Shown one piece after another: positions 53,701 to 63,200 of a DNA stretch of 64,000 nucleotides. Numbering within the stretch: the stretch's first letter is position 1; every line of letters starts with the position of its first letter. This stretch comes from JAHELQ01 sp964491915 (GTDB lineage: Bacteria > Acidobacteriota > Aminicenantia > UBA2199), in contig CAZBHS010000004.1 of assembly GCA_964491915.1 (NCBI GenBank), positions 118,271 through 182,270 of the forward strand, read 5' to 3'. Made by a program: the position numbers and the translations under genes. The notes beneath the pieces are model-generated. The model had not been told where the DNA came from, made no database searches, and worked only from the letters and a program-made list of their open reading frames with translations.

Positions 53701-56700
53701 CCTTCTTTCTTTGTGGTGCTGGAGACATTTCCCCTGACGTCAAACGGCAAAGTCGATCGACAGGCTTTGCCGAAGCCGCGGCTGTCGGCGGTTGAGGAAG
53801 CCGATGCTCCGGTGGGGGAGGTGGAAGCGGGACTGGCGGCTATTTGGGCGGAGGTGTTGGGTGTTGACGAGGCCTCCATCGGGGTAAACCAAAACTTCTT
53901 CGACCTTGGCGGCCATTCTCTGAAGGCATCGCGAGTCACGGCCCTGATCCATGAACGTATGGATGTCAAGGTGCCGTTGGCGGAAATGTTCAAGACCCCC
54001 ACAATCAAAGAGTTGGCGGTATTTATTCGCAAACAGGACACAGAGGCGCTACCGAAGATTTATTCGTCCGAAACAATGGATTACTACCCTCTCTCCTCGC
54101 CCCAACGGCGCCTATACTCCCTTCAGCAACTGGACAAACAGAGTACCGCCTACCATATCCCCATGGCGGTTCAATTGGATGGCGTTCTCGACCGGCGCAA
54201 GCTGGAAGAGGTGTTTACGACTTTGGTCCAGCGGCATGAGGCGTTACGCACCGCGTTTGTGTTGCGGGGAGATACGCTGGTCCAAAGAATCTGGCCGCCC
54301 GTCGAATTTTCGATTGAATCGCTATCTTCCGGTTCATGGCAGCAAGACTTCATCCGGCCATTCGATCTCAATTGCCCCCCGCTATTGCGGGTTGGATTGA
54401 AGCGTTTGAGTGAGGAGCGGCATCTTCTGGCCCTCGATATGCATCATTTGGTGGCGGACGGCAGATCAATGCAATTGTTGTTGGAAGAGTTTCTGCGGCT
54501 TTACAAGGGCGAGGACCTACCGGAACCGGAATTGCAATACCGTGATTTTGTCCTGTGGCAACAGGCCGGCGGCAATGAAGGTCCATTCGGCAAGCAGATG
54601 GATTACTGGCTTGGCAAATTGGATGGAGATCTGCCGGTTTTGAATCTGCCCCTCGACTTCTCCCGGCCTCCGGTGCAATCCTTCAGCGGAGATCGATTGG
54701 AATTCGAGATCCCTCCGTCTCTGGCACAGTCCTTGCGAAGCATGGCCTCGACTCGGGACGCGACACTCTATATGGTTTTCCTGACAATCTTTCACCTGTT
54801 CTTGTCCCGAATCGCCGGGCAGGAGGAGATGATTCTCGGGACGCCGGTGGAAGGGAGGCGGCATCCGGGATTGCGCGGTGTGATGGGAATGTTTGTCAAC
54901 ACCCTGGCGTTGCGGTTGCGCTGCCACAGCGAACAATCCTTCGGCCAATGCCTCCAGGAGGTGAAAACCACAACTTTGGAGGCGTTCGCAAACCAGGAAA
55001 TAGCTCTTGAAGATTTGATCGCTCAATTGCACGCCCCCCGGGATAGAAGCCGCAATCCGTTGTTCGACGTTGTGTTCACTCTGCAAGAGGGCAGCCGGAC
55101 CGATGAAGGCATCGCCGGCTTGACTGTCACTCCAATGGAGAGTCAGCGGAGGTTTTCGAAATTCGACCTCACCATGCAAGTGATGGACCGCGGCGAACGT
55201 TTATGGGGAGAATTGGAGTTTTGCACCGCATTGTTTAAATCTGACACCATCGAGCGCTTCTCGCGGCTGTTTCTGCAGTTGGCGGAAAAAATCGTCGCCT
55301 CCCCCAACGTTGCGGTTTCTGAGCTGGAACTCGTTTCCCAGCAGGAGAAGGAGACGATACTCTCTGAATTCAACAACACCGCGGTATTGTATTCTTCCAT
55401 CGACACTGCTCTCGACCTCTTTTGGGACCGGGCAAAAACAAATCCGCACCGGCTTGCTCTGGCGGGGTGCAGCATTGCTGGAGAAGACAGGACTCTTCAG
55501 CTCTCTTACGGCGAGTTGGCGAGAACCGCTTCTCTATGGGCGCAGGCGTTGGTGAAACACAACACATGCGGACATGTGCGAGGCCGGTTCGTGGCGGTGA
55601 TGCTTCCGCCGTCGCTCGAGATGGTGCAGGCGCAATTGGGAATATTGATGGCGAACGCGGCGTTCCTTCCTATAGATGACAGTTTGCCGGAGGAGCGGAT
55701 TCAGTTGATCATCGAGGACAGCTCGGCGTCTATGTTGGTGACCACGGCCCCAAACCGGATCTCTTTGCCGGAGAATGTCGGTGTTCTCGACACCTCTTCG
55801 CTGAATATTTTCGCTGAAGCCGGCGATGAAGCGTTCGGGCGCCCACTACCCGCCGATGTCGCTTATTTGATCTATACCTCCGGCTCCAGCGGCGTTCCCA
55901 AGGGAGTCGTCGTCGAGCACCGGGGGCTTTACAATCTGTGCCGCTGGCATAATGCCGCCTTTGCCGTGACCTGCCATGATCACGCTACCCGGTATGCGGG
56001 GTTTGGATTCGACGCATCGGTCTGGGAGACCTTTCCCTATCTGTGCGTCGGCGCAGCCCTGTTTATGATTCCCGGCGGCATCCGCTTGGACATGGAAAAA
56101 TTGAACCGATATTTCGAGACACACGACATTACCATCGCTTTTTTACCCACTCAGATCTGCCGGCAATTTGCTCACCAAGACAACAGATCGCTGAGGCTGC
56201 TTTTAACCGGAGGAGATGAATTGCAGGAGAAGAGCGCCACTCCGTATCAATTGATCAATAACTACGGTCCCAGCGAAACCACGGTTGTGGCCACCAGCGC
56301 CCCGGTGGCGTTCGAAGACAGTGATATTACCATCGGGCGCCCCATTCACAACAACCGGGTCTACATCGTCGATTCCCATCTCAACCTTCAACCGGTGGGC
56401 ATCCCTGGAGAATTGTGCGTTGCCGGGGCGAACCTGGCTCGCGGTTACCTGAACCGGCCTGAACTGACCGCCGAAGCGTTTGTGCCGGATCCCTTTGCCT
56501 CAAACAGCAACGGAGCGCCGCCGATGATGTATCGCAGCGGCGATCGGGGCCGTTATCTAGCGGATGGGCGACTCGAGTTCCTGGGCCGCCTGGACCGGCA
56601 AGTAAAGATTCGCGGCCTCCGCATCGAGCCGGGGGAAATCCAGCAACGCCTCATCCAACACTCCGATGTGGCCGGCGCCTTTGTACGGGTTATCGAATCC

Positions 56701-59700
56701 CCGGACCGGAGCAAGCACTTGTGCGCTTATTTGGTTCCGGCCAATGGCGGCCTGGACGAAGCGGAGGTGAGGGAATGGTTGGGCAGGAAGGTGCCATCTT
56801 ATATGGTTCCCCAGTGGTTTGTGCAAGTCGAGACGTTGCCCCTCAATCACTCCGGCAAAGTGAATGTCCACGCCTTACCGCTTCCGGCCATGAACGCTTC
56901 GGATGGGGACGATTGTATTGCTCCGGCAAATGAAGTCGAGGCCTTGATGCGGGAGATCTGGCAGCAGGTGTTGGGGCGCGGCACCATCGGTGTTCACGAT
57001 GATTTCTTCGCCGCCGGCGGGGATTCCATCAAGGCCATCCAGGTGGTATCGCGGCTACGAACCGCCGGATACCAATTGGAAACCCAGGATCTCTTCCAGC
57101 ACCAGACCATCGCCAAAACAGCCCGGTGCGTCAGGCAAAGCAAGGCGGCGTCGCAAAAACCGGTGATTGGGCCAGTCTCCCTGACGCCCATTCAAGCGGA
57201 GTTTTTTTCCCGCAATCCGGCAGACCCCCATCACTTCAATCAAGCGGTGATGCTGAAATCGAAGGATGGTTTCCCGGAAGATACGGTGCGTAGGGTTCTA
57301 GAAACTCTTCTCACTCACCATGACGCGTTGCGCATGACCTTCCGGCGGCATGACGAATCGGTGTCGCAGGAAAATCAAGCCCCCGGAACATCTGTGGATT
57401 TGACGGTGTTCGATTGGCGGAACCAGACAAACAGCCGCAGGCTTCTGGCTGATGAGGTGGATAAGGTGCAGGGGGGCATCGACCTGGAATCGGGGCCTTT
57501 GCTGAAGTCGGCGTTGTTTAGACTCTCCGACGGCGACCGCTGGCTTTTCGTCATCCATCATCTGGTGGTGGACGGCGTGTCCTGGCGCATTCTACTGGAA
57601 GATATCGATACTCTCTTCCGGCAGGCCAACGAAGGGCGGACGCTTCAATTGCCCGCCAAGACCGACTCGTTTAAACAGTGGTCGGGGGCGTTGCTTCAAT
57701 TCGCCGGCAGTCGCGAATTTTTAGTTGAAGTGGATTATTGGAAGCGATTGCTGAGAGAAAATGTCGAACCATTCCCGGTGGAATCAAATACAGAGACAAA
57801 TCTGGAGCGGGACGCCGCCCGAGTGTCGTTCGCGTTGGAAGAGAATGATACCCGTAGCTTGTTGGAACAGGCGAATCAGGCGTTTGGAACCCGGATCGAC
57901 GATCTTTTGCTGACGGCGTTGGCGTTGGCGGTGAAACAGATCTTCGACCGGGACAGAGTGTGGGTGGCGTTGGAAGGGCATGGCCGGGAACCTATCGATG
58001 ATGTGGATATCACCCGCACCGTCGGTTGGTTTACCGCCGCGTATCCCGTTCTTCTGGATCTATCTCATCCCGGTGGCCTCGAACGTAATATTATTGATAT
58101 CAAAGAGTCTCTACATAAAATTCCAAACCGGGGCATTGGTTTTGGGTTAATAAAATATAGTGCGGAGCCCTCTTTGACGGAAGGGATCGATGGTTCGCTT
58201 CAACCCTCCGTTAGTTTCAATTACCTGGGGCAATTCGACAGCGATGTGAAGGGGGAGCTGTTTCAGGTGGCCCAGGAATCGCCCGGCCGCATGCAGAGCC
58301 CCCGGCAAGAGCGGCAGCATGACCTCGATGTCTCGGGAATGGTGAGCGGCGGTCGATTGAGTCTGTCCATCACCTATGGAAGCCGGCGATTCAAGCCTGA
58401 GACCATCGACCGCTTGTCCGCGGCTTTTGAAGAAGAGCTGCTGCGAGTGATCGATTGTTGTTGCAAACAGGAAAAACGCCGGTACACCCCCTCGGATTTC
58501 AGTTACAAAAATGTATCCGGCGAAGAATTGGACGCGTTACTCGAGCGATGGGACGTCGAAGATATCTATCCCCTGTCGCCGATGCAAGAGGGAATGCTCT
58601 TTCACTCTCTGGCGGCGGGCGGCGAGCCTGTCTATTTCGAGCAGATGTCTTACCGGTTGCAAGGGGATTTTCGGATTGACCTCATAGAGGATGCGTGGCG
58701 GCGATTGTTCCGGCATTATGACGTCCTGCGCACAGCGCTGCTGGCCGGGGACCGCGAGCGGCCGCTTCAGGTGGTGGTCAAGAACCGGGAGGCCGAATTT
58801 TTATTCCAGGACTTAAGGCCCGAAGCATCCGAACTGCCGGTGGATGAAGCGGCCATGGCGTTCAAATTGAACGACCGCGCCCGCTCGTTTCAGTTGGAAG
58901 AGGATCCGTTGATGAGATTGGCGGTATTGCGACTGGGGGACAGGCAATTCGAGTTTGTCTGGAGCTTTCATCATATTCTGATGGACGGCTGGTGCAGCGG
59001 TATTTTAATGAAGGATTTTTTCCATCTCTACAATGGCGGCCTTCAGGGAACCATGCCGGAATTGGAAGCTCAGATGCCCTACCGGACCTATATCCAATGG
59101 TTGGAACGGCAGGATCGCGACGAGTCGGAGCGATTCTGGTCGAGCTATCTGGAAGGCTATGACGAGGCAACCGGTCTTCCAGGCGATATAGCCGTCTCTT
59201 CCGGCGACGCCGGGTATCAAGTGCAAGACGTCAGTCTGGAATTGGATAAAGCCGACACCGCCGCGGTGAAGAATTTCGCCGCGTCCCGCAAGGTGACTCT
59301 CAATACAGTGGCGCAGGCGGTGTGGAGTATTGTGTTGGGCCGTTACAACAACCGGGAGGATGTGGTGTTCGGCGCTGTGGTGTCCGGCCGCCCCTCCAGC
59401 ATTCCCGGCGTCGAGACCATGGTGGGCTTGTTTATCAATACCGTGCCTGTCCGGGTGCGTTTCCAGGGCGAGACACTGATTCGGGAACTGATGGAAGAGA
59501 TACAAAGTCAGGCGCTGGAGGCGGAACTTCATCATTATTTCCCATTGGCGGATATCCAGGCGGCCTCGCCATTGAAGCAGCATTTGCTGGATCACATCGT
59601 TGAATTCCAGAATTTCCCCGTAGCCCAACAGGTGGCCGGCCTCATCGAAGAGGAAACCGGGGACCAAGACCGTCGAGACGCGCCGCCTGTGGATGTGCAA

Positions 59701-62700
59701 ACCTTTGAACAAACCAATTATGACCTGAATTTGACCATTGGGGCGGGGGAAAAGCTTCTGCTCCGCTTCGATTTCAACGGCTCTGTGTATTCCCGTGATT
59801 ATTTGCTGAAAACGTTGAATTACTTCCCCATGATCTTCAAACAGATACTGCCGGACCGCGATTTGCGGGTCAAAGACGTCACGATGCTGGCCCAAGAGGA
59901 GCGGCGCACCATCATCGATGTGTTCAACGGCAACAAACGGGAGTTCCCGCGGCATACAACCGTGCATCGCCTGATTGAAGCGCACGCGAAGGCAAAACCG
60001 GATCGCGTCGCCCTGGTGGACGACGGCGGATCGGGAGCGTCGGTTGTCACTTACGGCGAGATGGACCGCAGGGCCAATCGGTTGGCGAACGAATTACGCC
60101 GGATGGGAGTCGGCGACGATGTGACTGTCGGCATATTGATGGAGCGGTCGGCGGTGATGGCGGAGTCGATCCTGGCGGTTTGGAAAGCCGGCGGCGCGTA
60201 TATCCCCATTGACACCAATTACCCGGCGACGAGGGTGACCGGGATTCTCGAAGATTCCCAAAGCCCCGTGCTCCTGGTTGAAGAGAGCGATATCGCTTTT
60301 GGACTCGAGCGTTCTTTTGAGGGACAGGTACTAGCCCTCGAGGAGTTCGACTGTCAACCGGGTTGTTCAGGCAACGATACGGCGGACAATGCCGTCAACG
60401 TTCACAGCCTGGCCTACGTCATCTATACCTCCGGCTCCACCGGCAAACCCAAAGGGGCCATGGTGGAGCATATCGGCATGATGAACCACATGCAGGCCAA
60501 AATCAACGATTTGACGCTGGACTCGAAGACCATCATCGCCCAGAACGCCTCCCACACCTTCGATATTTCCGTGTGGCAGTTTTTCGTGGCGTTGGTGGCG
60601 GGGGGTAAGACCGTGGTCTACCCGGAGGCGGTGGTGCTGGAGCCTGAGTTGTTCTTGGGCCGGGTCATCGATCAGTGTCTGACTGTATTGGAGGTCGTGC
60701 CCTCTTATCTTTCGGTTTTATTGGAGACTTCGATCGCCCGGCAACGGGCCCATTTGCCCATGGAGTATTTGATGGTAACCGGCGAAGAGGTCAAACCCAA
60801 CCTACTCAGCCAATGGTTCGGCGCCTATCCCGCGATTCCGGTTGTCAACGCCTATGGGCCGACGGAAGCGTCGGATGATATCACCCATCACATCATGACC
60901 GTCGCCCCCCAAAGCCGCCGGGTTCCGGTGGGAATTCCCCTGCAAAACTTGACCATCTATATTGTGGACCGCTACATGAATCTGTGCCCCATCGGTATGA
61001 AAGGGGAGATTTGTGTCGCCGGCGTGGGGGTGGGACGCGGCTATTTGTTTGACCCCGAACGGACCGGCAAGGTCTTCATGGAAGATCCGTTCGCCCCTCG
61101 ACCGGGCGTTCGCCTCTACAAGACCGGTGATTTGGGATCCTGGCGGGAGGATGGATCCATCGATTTCTTCGGCCGCATCGATTATCAAGTCAAGATTCGC
61201 GGCTTCAGAATCGAGCTGGGGGAAATCGAAAACCGCCTGGCCAGCCATGAATCAGTCAAGGAGACTGTGGTCATCGACCGGGAAGGGGCCGACGGTAAAA
61301 AATTCCTCTGCGCCTATGTGGTTCCTGTCGAAGATGGCGGTATCGAGTTTGATGTGGCGGCGATCAAGAGCTTTTTGGCCGATGGGCTGCCGAACTACAT
61401 GATCCCCTCCTTCTTTATGACCTTGGAGAGACTGCCCTTGAACGCCAACGGCAAAGTGGACCGCAAGGCGTTGCCGGAGCCGCGGATGGAGGAGACCGCC
61501 TCTCCCGGCAGCCTGCCCCGGGACAACATCGAGCGGGAACTCCAGGGATTGTGGGCTGAGATTCTCAACATCGAGCGGCGGCTTATCGATATTGACAGCA
61601 ATTTCTTCGAGCTTGGAGGCCACTCTCTCAAGGTAACGGTATTGGTGTCCCGCATCCACAAAGCTCTGGAAGTAAAAGTTCCGATTGTGGAGGTGTTTCG
61701 CCGCCCCTGTGTCCGCCAATTGGCTGAATTTATACGAGGGGCTGAAGCATCCAGATATTCGTCGATCCAGCCGGGTGAACAGCGTGATTATTACCCGTTG
61801 TCCTCGGCGCAACAGCGGATGTTTTTGGTCAGCCAATTAAAAACCGGCGACACCAGCGATAATTCACCGGAGGTAATGTTGGCGGAGGGAGAACTCGATT
61901 TCACCCGCTTCCAGGAAACCATCGAGGCTTTGGCCCGGCGGCACGAAACATTACGCACATCCTTTCTTTTGGTGGAAGACCAACCGGTCCAGCGGGTACA
62001 CCCTCATGTCTCCGTTGAAATCACACGCATGGAGTCAAGCTTCGAAATTTTGTCGGATACTGTGCATCGATTTATCCGTCCTTTTGATTTGAGCCTGGCT
62101 CCTCTATTCCGGGTTGGGCTGGCAACACTTGGGGACGGGCAATTCGCCATCCTGTTCGACATTCATCACATCATCAGCGACGGAATCTCCACCATCATTT
62201 TGATGAAAGAATTTGTCGAGCTCTACAACCGGATTCCGCTGCCGCCATTGCGTCTCCAATACCGGGATTTCGCCTTCTGGCAGCAGGGTTTGTTCGCTTC
62301 CGAAACAATGTCGAGACAGCGGGATTTTTGGCGGGAAACCTTTAGCGGGGACCTGCCGCGGCTCTCTCTGCCCACTGATTTCCCACGGCCGGAGATGCAG
62401 AGTTACGACGGGGAGCATCTGATGTTTGAATTCCCTTCTGAGCTCTCCCGGCGGATTTCAGAATTTGTGTTGGAGAGCGGAACAACGCTATTTATTGTGA
62501 TGTTGGCTCTCTTCAATGTACTGCTCTCCAAATACTCGGGACAGGAAGACATCATCGTCGGCACCCCCACCGCCGGCCGTCCCCATGTGGATCTCGAAGG
62601 ATTGATCGGTATGTTCGTCAACACTCTGGTCTTGCGCAACCACCCCTCCGGCAAGGTCACATTCAATGAATTTTTAGAAGAGGTAAGTGAACGGACGCTG

Positions 62701-63138
62701 AAAGCGTTTGAAAATCAGGACTTCCAGTTCGAACAATTGGTCGAAACCCTGGGCCTCCAGCGGGACGCCGGTCGCAACATGGTGTTCGATGTGATGCTGG
62801 CGGTGGCCAATGTGGATGCCGGCGGCGGTGGGGAGGGGATTAGCGATGTCACATTCAAGCCCTTTGAGTTCGAGGGAAAGACCACGCCGTTCGATTTGGT
62901 GATGTATGTATATGAACGAAATGTACTGAGTTTCAAGCTGATGTATTGCACAAAATTATTCAAGCGGGAGACTGTCGAGGCCATGGCCCGGCATTTTATC
63001 GCCGTCGCCTCCCAGGCGATCCAGGGACCTGACACGTGCCTGGGGGAGATTCAGATATTTTCTGAGCAGGAAAAAGGGACTTTATTCCGTTCTAAAAAAG
63101 AACAACTGGAACAATTGGAGGTTGATTTCGATTTCTAA
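47761..63138 (+). CDS. NRPS5: C-A(Tyr)-T-C-A(Thr)-T-C-A(Leu)-T-E-C-A-T-C
   Basis: A 5125-residue four-module synthetase. C1 (H140, H141, D145) opens EDIYPMSDVARGMIYYSL. A1 code DGTITAEVMK is one residue from the fengycin-type Tyr code; T1 Ser1014. C2 (H1186, D1191); A2 code DFWNIGMVHK equals the Thr code; T2 Ser2053. C3 (H2228, D2233); A3 code DAWFLGNVVK equals the Leu code; T3 AGGDS Ser3089. E domain (about 3125-3560; H3266, EGHGRE, RTVGWF, FNYLGQFD) makes D-Leu. C4 (H3737; YPLSPMQEGMLFHSL) is D-specific as expected. A4 (about 4065-4570) code DIWEMTADDK is not assigned; its acidic residues may favour a basic amino acid. T4 Ser4622. C5 (H4802, D4807) closes the protein, followed by the tail LEVDFDF. 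Codes are my manual alignment to GrsA numbering. The ribosome site is weak (AGGA). Confidence 0.93.
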   Translation: MTGYLTRENIEDIYPMSDVARGMIYYSLQNPATGMYHNQNVLRLNIPSFSADLLERAVRLLARRHPVLRTAFNMTGFDEPIMMVYRDVPLDIRHQDLSDLDTFLKEDRFRPFDIEGLLPLWRLRTFQLAEREIAFAWSCHHAMTDGWSSAVFLKELYETYLALVDDPDYAPAPLLCTYKDFVLRQLEAKEDEAVLDFWRRELDGHHRLPFPAALTDASPPKSAQTIRLAPGTGLLDQIKRAARRENSSVKTICFAAYMFMLSMLSYENDILAGLITNNRPESPDSQWMLGCCLNTLPVRLNIPGGLSWSGYLRLVDQKLLELKRYEHLSFFEIVRLSGETPKGGNPLFDTVFNFIDFHVFAGADAMYRSQGGGNSTKIETSGQGGNTNTLFDVTIDAGLGRFALTLLYSPSLIQKDDALRLLGYFEAALERMVNRPDAPAQKEDLLATEEKERMLYLWNGANRGLPAGPTLTRLFEEQTARAPHSDALIIPAAGHDGRLLAGSVRFTYEELNQAANRLAFCLMERGAGRGALIALLLEDPADIAISIIAISKTGSAFVPVDPTYPRERISYILKHSGARLAIVREQTNEASPPMISLDNLSTERFPAKNPTVEIQSRDAAYVVFTSGTSGRPKGVVVEHKSIVNTLCCRREEYGLQSRHAALQLFSASFDGFLTSFFTPLLSGSSVIWPQHGAGSGMNLLGDIIERFCVTHLIAVPMLFRAIVETIAPERLQSLEVVTLAGDTVPDELVKLIADTCPELDIAIEYGVTEVAVMSTIQRRQSYESAVSIGKPVWNTQCYVVDRHLQLLPPGSVGELCIAGAGVARGYLGDPELTRDAFVPNFRGSGGFVYRTGDLVRYLSDGRLQFLGRRDHQVKIRGFRIETAEIENQLLGHPSVKEAVVTVATYKHRRELAAYVVARTEGSFDLIVVREYLSERLPGYMLPEHIIPLEVLPQTPNGKVDRRALPKPRQEGAVTAVPPETNLQRELAEIWSGVLAVDPHTIGLEQDFFHLGGHSLNAAILAAKIQDAFNVSIPLPEIFKNSSLQEMAAFIDGSASGLTLSYTPMEKQDYYPLSSGQKRLYLLSQMAEASTVYHIPLAVSLEGELDPRDIESAFETLIRRHESLRTCFAIIDGQPVQRVVDEVDFRLQTGNGDDFLVGPMDLATAPLLRATLVRKGSHRHELLMEIHHIVADGISMTILIREFLDGLAHRPLPPLNLQYRDIALKQAGEEYRDTISRQRDWWLERYSGGVPRAGLPLDFIRPAVQTFAGQSEGFALERDLVVSLKRLAQKAEATLFMALLTVFHVFLSKLSGSDDLVVGIPVAGRRQAGFDAVIGMFVNTLALRLKLDGRQSFQEALCKVKALAVAALDRQEARLEDLIEALDVQRDTSRNPLFDVVFSMQNIDADLGGKNVGSLTLTPLAIENKTAKFDLTLQAAEKDGQLTCLLEYNTALFKPDTIRRFIGYFRAIMQAVAADDAVSIDGIDYLPPQEKRRLLLEWNDTDAGFPVSATLASLWRQQARDHADRTALTLPGSGSVTYQWLDTHASRLAVQLRNRGAAPGRLAALSFDPSFEMISGIIATILCGAGYVPIDPSYPPQRINFMMRDSHAVVLATAGQEERLNQEEPALPEGGILRVEDLDDTDLCANSELDVQPHDPAYVIYTSGTTGRPKGVVIEHRHVARLLFNQRFQFDFDRRDVWTLFHSYCFDFSVWEMYGALLRGGRLVIVPRMTARDIPAFGNLLAREAVTILNQTPSAFYRLSSEILAQTKPDISLRMVIFGGEALNPALLSEWSAAYPAIKLVNMYGITETTVHVTYKEIGQKEILAGSSTIGGPIPTLRCLVMDRGGHLAATGVAGELWVGGIGVARGYLNRPELTAEKFTRSRYYDGERMYRSGDLVKWTSEGDLHYLGRIDQQVKIRGHRIELAEVESQLLALAEVKQALVTHLKDDGDDALCAYVAADRGIPAGELRDALSSTLPNYMIPSFFVVLETFPLTSNGKVDRQALPKPRLSAVEEADAPVGEVEAGLAAIWAEVLGVDEASIGVNQNFFDLGGHSLKASRVTALIHERMDVKVPLAEMFKTPTIKELAVFIRKQDTEALPKIYSSETMDYYPLSSPQRRLYSLQQLDKQSTAYHIPMAVQLDGVLDRRKLEEVFTTLVQRHEALRTAFVLRGDTLVQRIWPPVEFSIESLSSGSWQQDFIRPFDLNCPPLLRVGLKRLSEERHLLALDMHHLVADGRSMQLLLEEFLRLYKGEDLPEPELQYRDFVLWQQAGGNEGPFGKQMDYWLGKLDGDLPVLNLPLDFSRPPVQSFSGDRLEFEIPPSLAQSLRSMASTRDATLYMVFLTIFHLFLSRIAGQEEMILGTPVEGRRHPGLRGVMGMFVNTLALRLRCHSEQSFGQCLQEVKTTTLEAFANQEIALEDLIAQLHAPRDRSRNPLFDVVFTLQEGSRTDEGIAGLTVTPMESQRRFSKFDLTMQVMDRGERLWGELEFCTALFKSDTIERFSRLFLQLAEKIVASPNVAVSELELVSQQEKETILSEFNNTAVLYSSIDTALDLFWDRAKTNPHRLALAGCSIAGEDRTLQLSYGELARTASLWAQALVKHNTCGHVRGRFVAVMLPPSLEMVQAQLGILMANAAFLPIDDSLPEERIQLIIEDSSASMLVTTAPNRISLPENVGVLDTSSLNIFAEAGDEAFGRPLPADVAYLIYTSGSSGVPKGVVVEHRGLYNLCRWHNAAFAVTCHDHATRYAGFGFDASVWETFPYLCVGAALFMIPGGIRLDMEKLNRYFETHDITIAFLPTQICRQFAHQDNRSLRLLLTGGDELQEKSATPYQLINNYGPSETTVVATSAPVAFEDSDITIGRPIHNNRVYIVDSHLNLQPVGIPGELCVAGANLARGYLNRPELTAEAFVPDPFASNSNGAPPMMYRSGDRGRYLADGRLEFLGRLDRQVKIRGLRIEPGEIQQRLIQHSDVAGAFVRVIESPDRSKHLCAYLVPANGGLDEAEVREWLGRKVPSYMVPQWFVQVETLPLNHSGKVNVHALPLPAMNASDGDDCIAPANEVEALMREIWQQVLGRGTIGVHDDFFAAGGDSIKAIQVVSRLRTAGYQLETQDLFQHQTIAKTARCVRQSKAASQKPVIGPVSLTPIQAEFFSRNPADPHHFNQAVMLKSKDGFPEDTVRRVLETLLTHHDALRMTFRRHDESVSQENQAPGTSVDLTVFDWRNQTNSRRLLADEVDKVQGGIDLESGPLLKSALFRLSDGDRWLFVIHHLVVDGVSWRILLEDIDTLFRQANEGRTLQLPAKTDSFKQWSGALLQFAGSREFLVEVDYWKRLLRENVEPFPVESNTETNLERDAARVSFALEENDTRSLLEQANQAFGTRIDDLLLTALALAVKQIFDRDRVWVALEGHGREPIDDVDITRTVGWFTAAYPVLLDLSHPGGLERNIIDIKESLHKIPNRGIGFGLIKYSAEPSLTEGIDGSLQPSVSFNYLGQFDSDVKGELFQVAQESPGRMQSPRQERQHDLDVSGMVSGGRLSLSITYGSRRFKPETIDRLSAAFEEELLRVIDCCCKQEKRRYTPSDFSYKNVSGEELDALLERWDVEDIYPLSPMQEGMLFHSLAAGGEPVYFEQMSYRLQGDFRIDLIEDAWRRLFRHYDVLRTALLAGDRERPLQVVVKNREAEFLFQDLRPEASELPVDEAAMAFKLNDRARSFQLEEDPLMRLAVLRLGDRQFEFVWSFHHILMDGWCSGILMKDFFHLYNGGLQGTMPELEAQMPYRTYIQWLERQDRDESERFWSSYLEGYDEATGLPGDIAVSSGDAGYQVQDVSLELDKADTAAVKNFAASRKVTLNTVAQAVWSIVLGRYNNREDVVFGAVVSGRPSSIPGVETMVGLFINTVPVRVRFQGETLIRELMEEIQSQALEAELHHYFPLADIQAASPLKQHLLDHIVEFQNFPVAQQVAGLIEEETGDQDRRDAPPVDVQTFEQTNYDLNLTIGAGEKLLLRFDFNGSVYSRDYLLKTLNYFPMIFKQILPDRDLRVKDVTMLAQEERRTIIDVFNGNKREFPRHTTVHRLIEAHAKAKPDRVALVDDGGSGASVVTYGEMDRRANRLANELRRMGVGDDVTVGILMERSAVMAESILAVWKAGGAYIPIDTNYPATRVTGILEDSQSPVLLVEESDIAFGLERSFEGQVLALEEFDCQPGCSGNDTADNAVNVHSLAYVIYTSGSTGKPKGAMVEHIGMMNHMQAKINDLTLDSKTIIAQNASHTFDISVWQFFVALVAGGKTVVYPEAVVLEPELFLGRVIDQCLTVLEVVPSYLSVLLETSIARQRAHLPMEYLMVTGEEVKPNLLSQWFGAYPAIPVVNAYGPTEASDDITHHIMTVAPQSRRVPVGIPLQNLTIYIVDRYMNLCPIGMKGEICVAGVGVGRGYLFDPERTGKVFMEDPFAPRPGVRLYKTGDLGSWREDGSIDFFGRIDYQVKIRGFRIELGEIENRLASHESVKETVVIDREGADGKKFLCAYVVPVEDGGIEFDVAAIKSFLADGLPNYMIPSFFMTLERLPLNANGKVDRKALPEPRMEETASPGSLPRDNIERELQGLWAEILNIERRLIDIDSNFFELGGHSLKVTVLVSRIHKALEVKVPIVEVFRRPCVRQLAEFIRGAEASRYSSIQPGEQRDYYPLSSAQQRMFLVSQLKTGDTSDNSPEVMLAEGELDFTRFQETIEALARRHETLRTSFLLVEDQPVQRVHPHVSVEITRMESSFEILSDTVHRFIRPFDLSLAPLFRVGLATLGDGQFAILFDIHHIISDGISTIILMKEFVELYNRIPLPPLRLQYRDFAFWQQGLFASETMSRQRDFWRETFSGDLPRLSLPTDFPRPEMQSYDGEHLMFEFPSELSRRISEFVLESGTTLFIVMLALFNVLLSKYSGQEDIIVGTPTAGRPHVDLEGLIGMFVNTLVLRNHPSGKVTFNEFLEEVSERTLKAFENQDFQFEQLVETLGLQRDAGRNMVFDVMLAVANVDAGGGGEGISDVTFKPFEFEGKTTPFDLVMYVYERNVLSFKLMYCTKLFKRETVEAMARHFIAVASQAIQGPDTCLGEIQIFSEQEKGTLFRSKKEQLEQLEVDFDF

Positions 63139-63154
63139 CTGGCGCTAGCCTTGC

Positions 63155-63180
63155 CTGGAATTCGCCGGTTTGAATTCCAG
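63155..63180 (+). promoter_or_regulatory. Hairpin in the NRPS5-NRPS6 intergenic gap
   Basis: A perfect 9-bp inverted repeat CTGGAATTC/GAATTCCAG with an 8-nt loop fills the 62-nt gap between NRPS5 and NRPS6, which is much longer than the other NRPS gaps. No T-tract follows. It could modulate read-through or mRNA stability, with the NRPS6 ribosome site (AAGGAGAA) only a few bases downstream. Confidence 0.45.
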
Positions 63181-63200
63181 ACTCAAAAGGAGAATTGACG

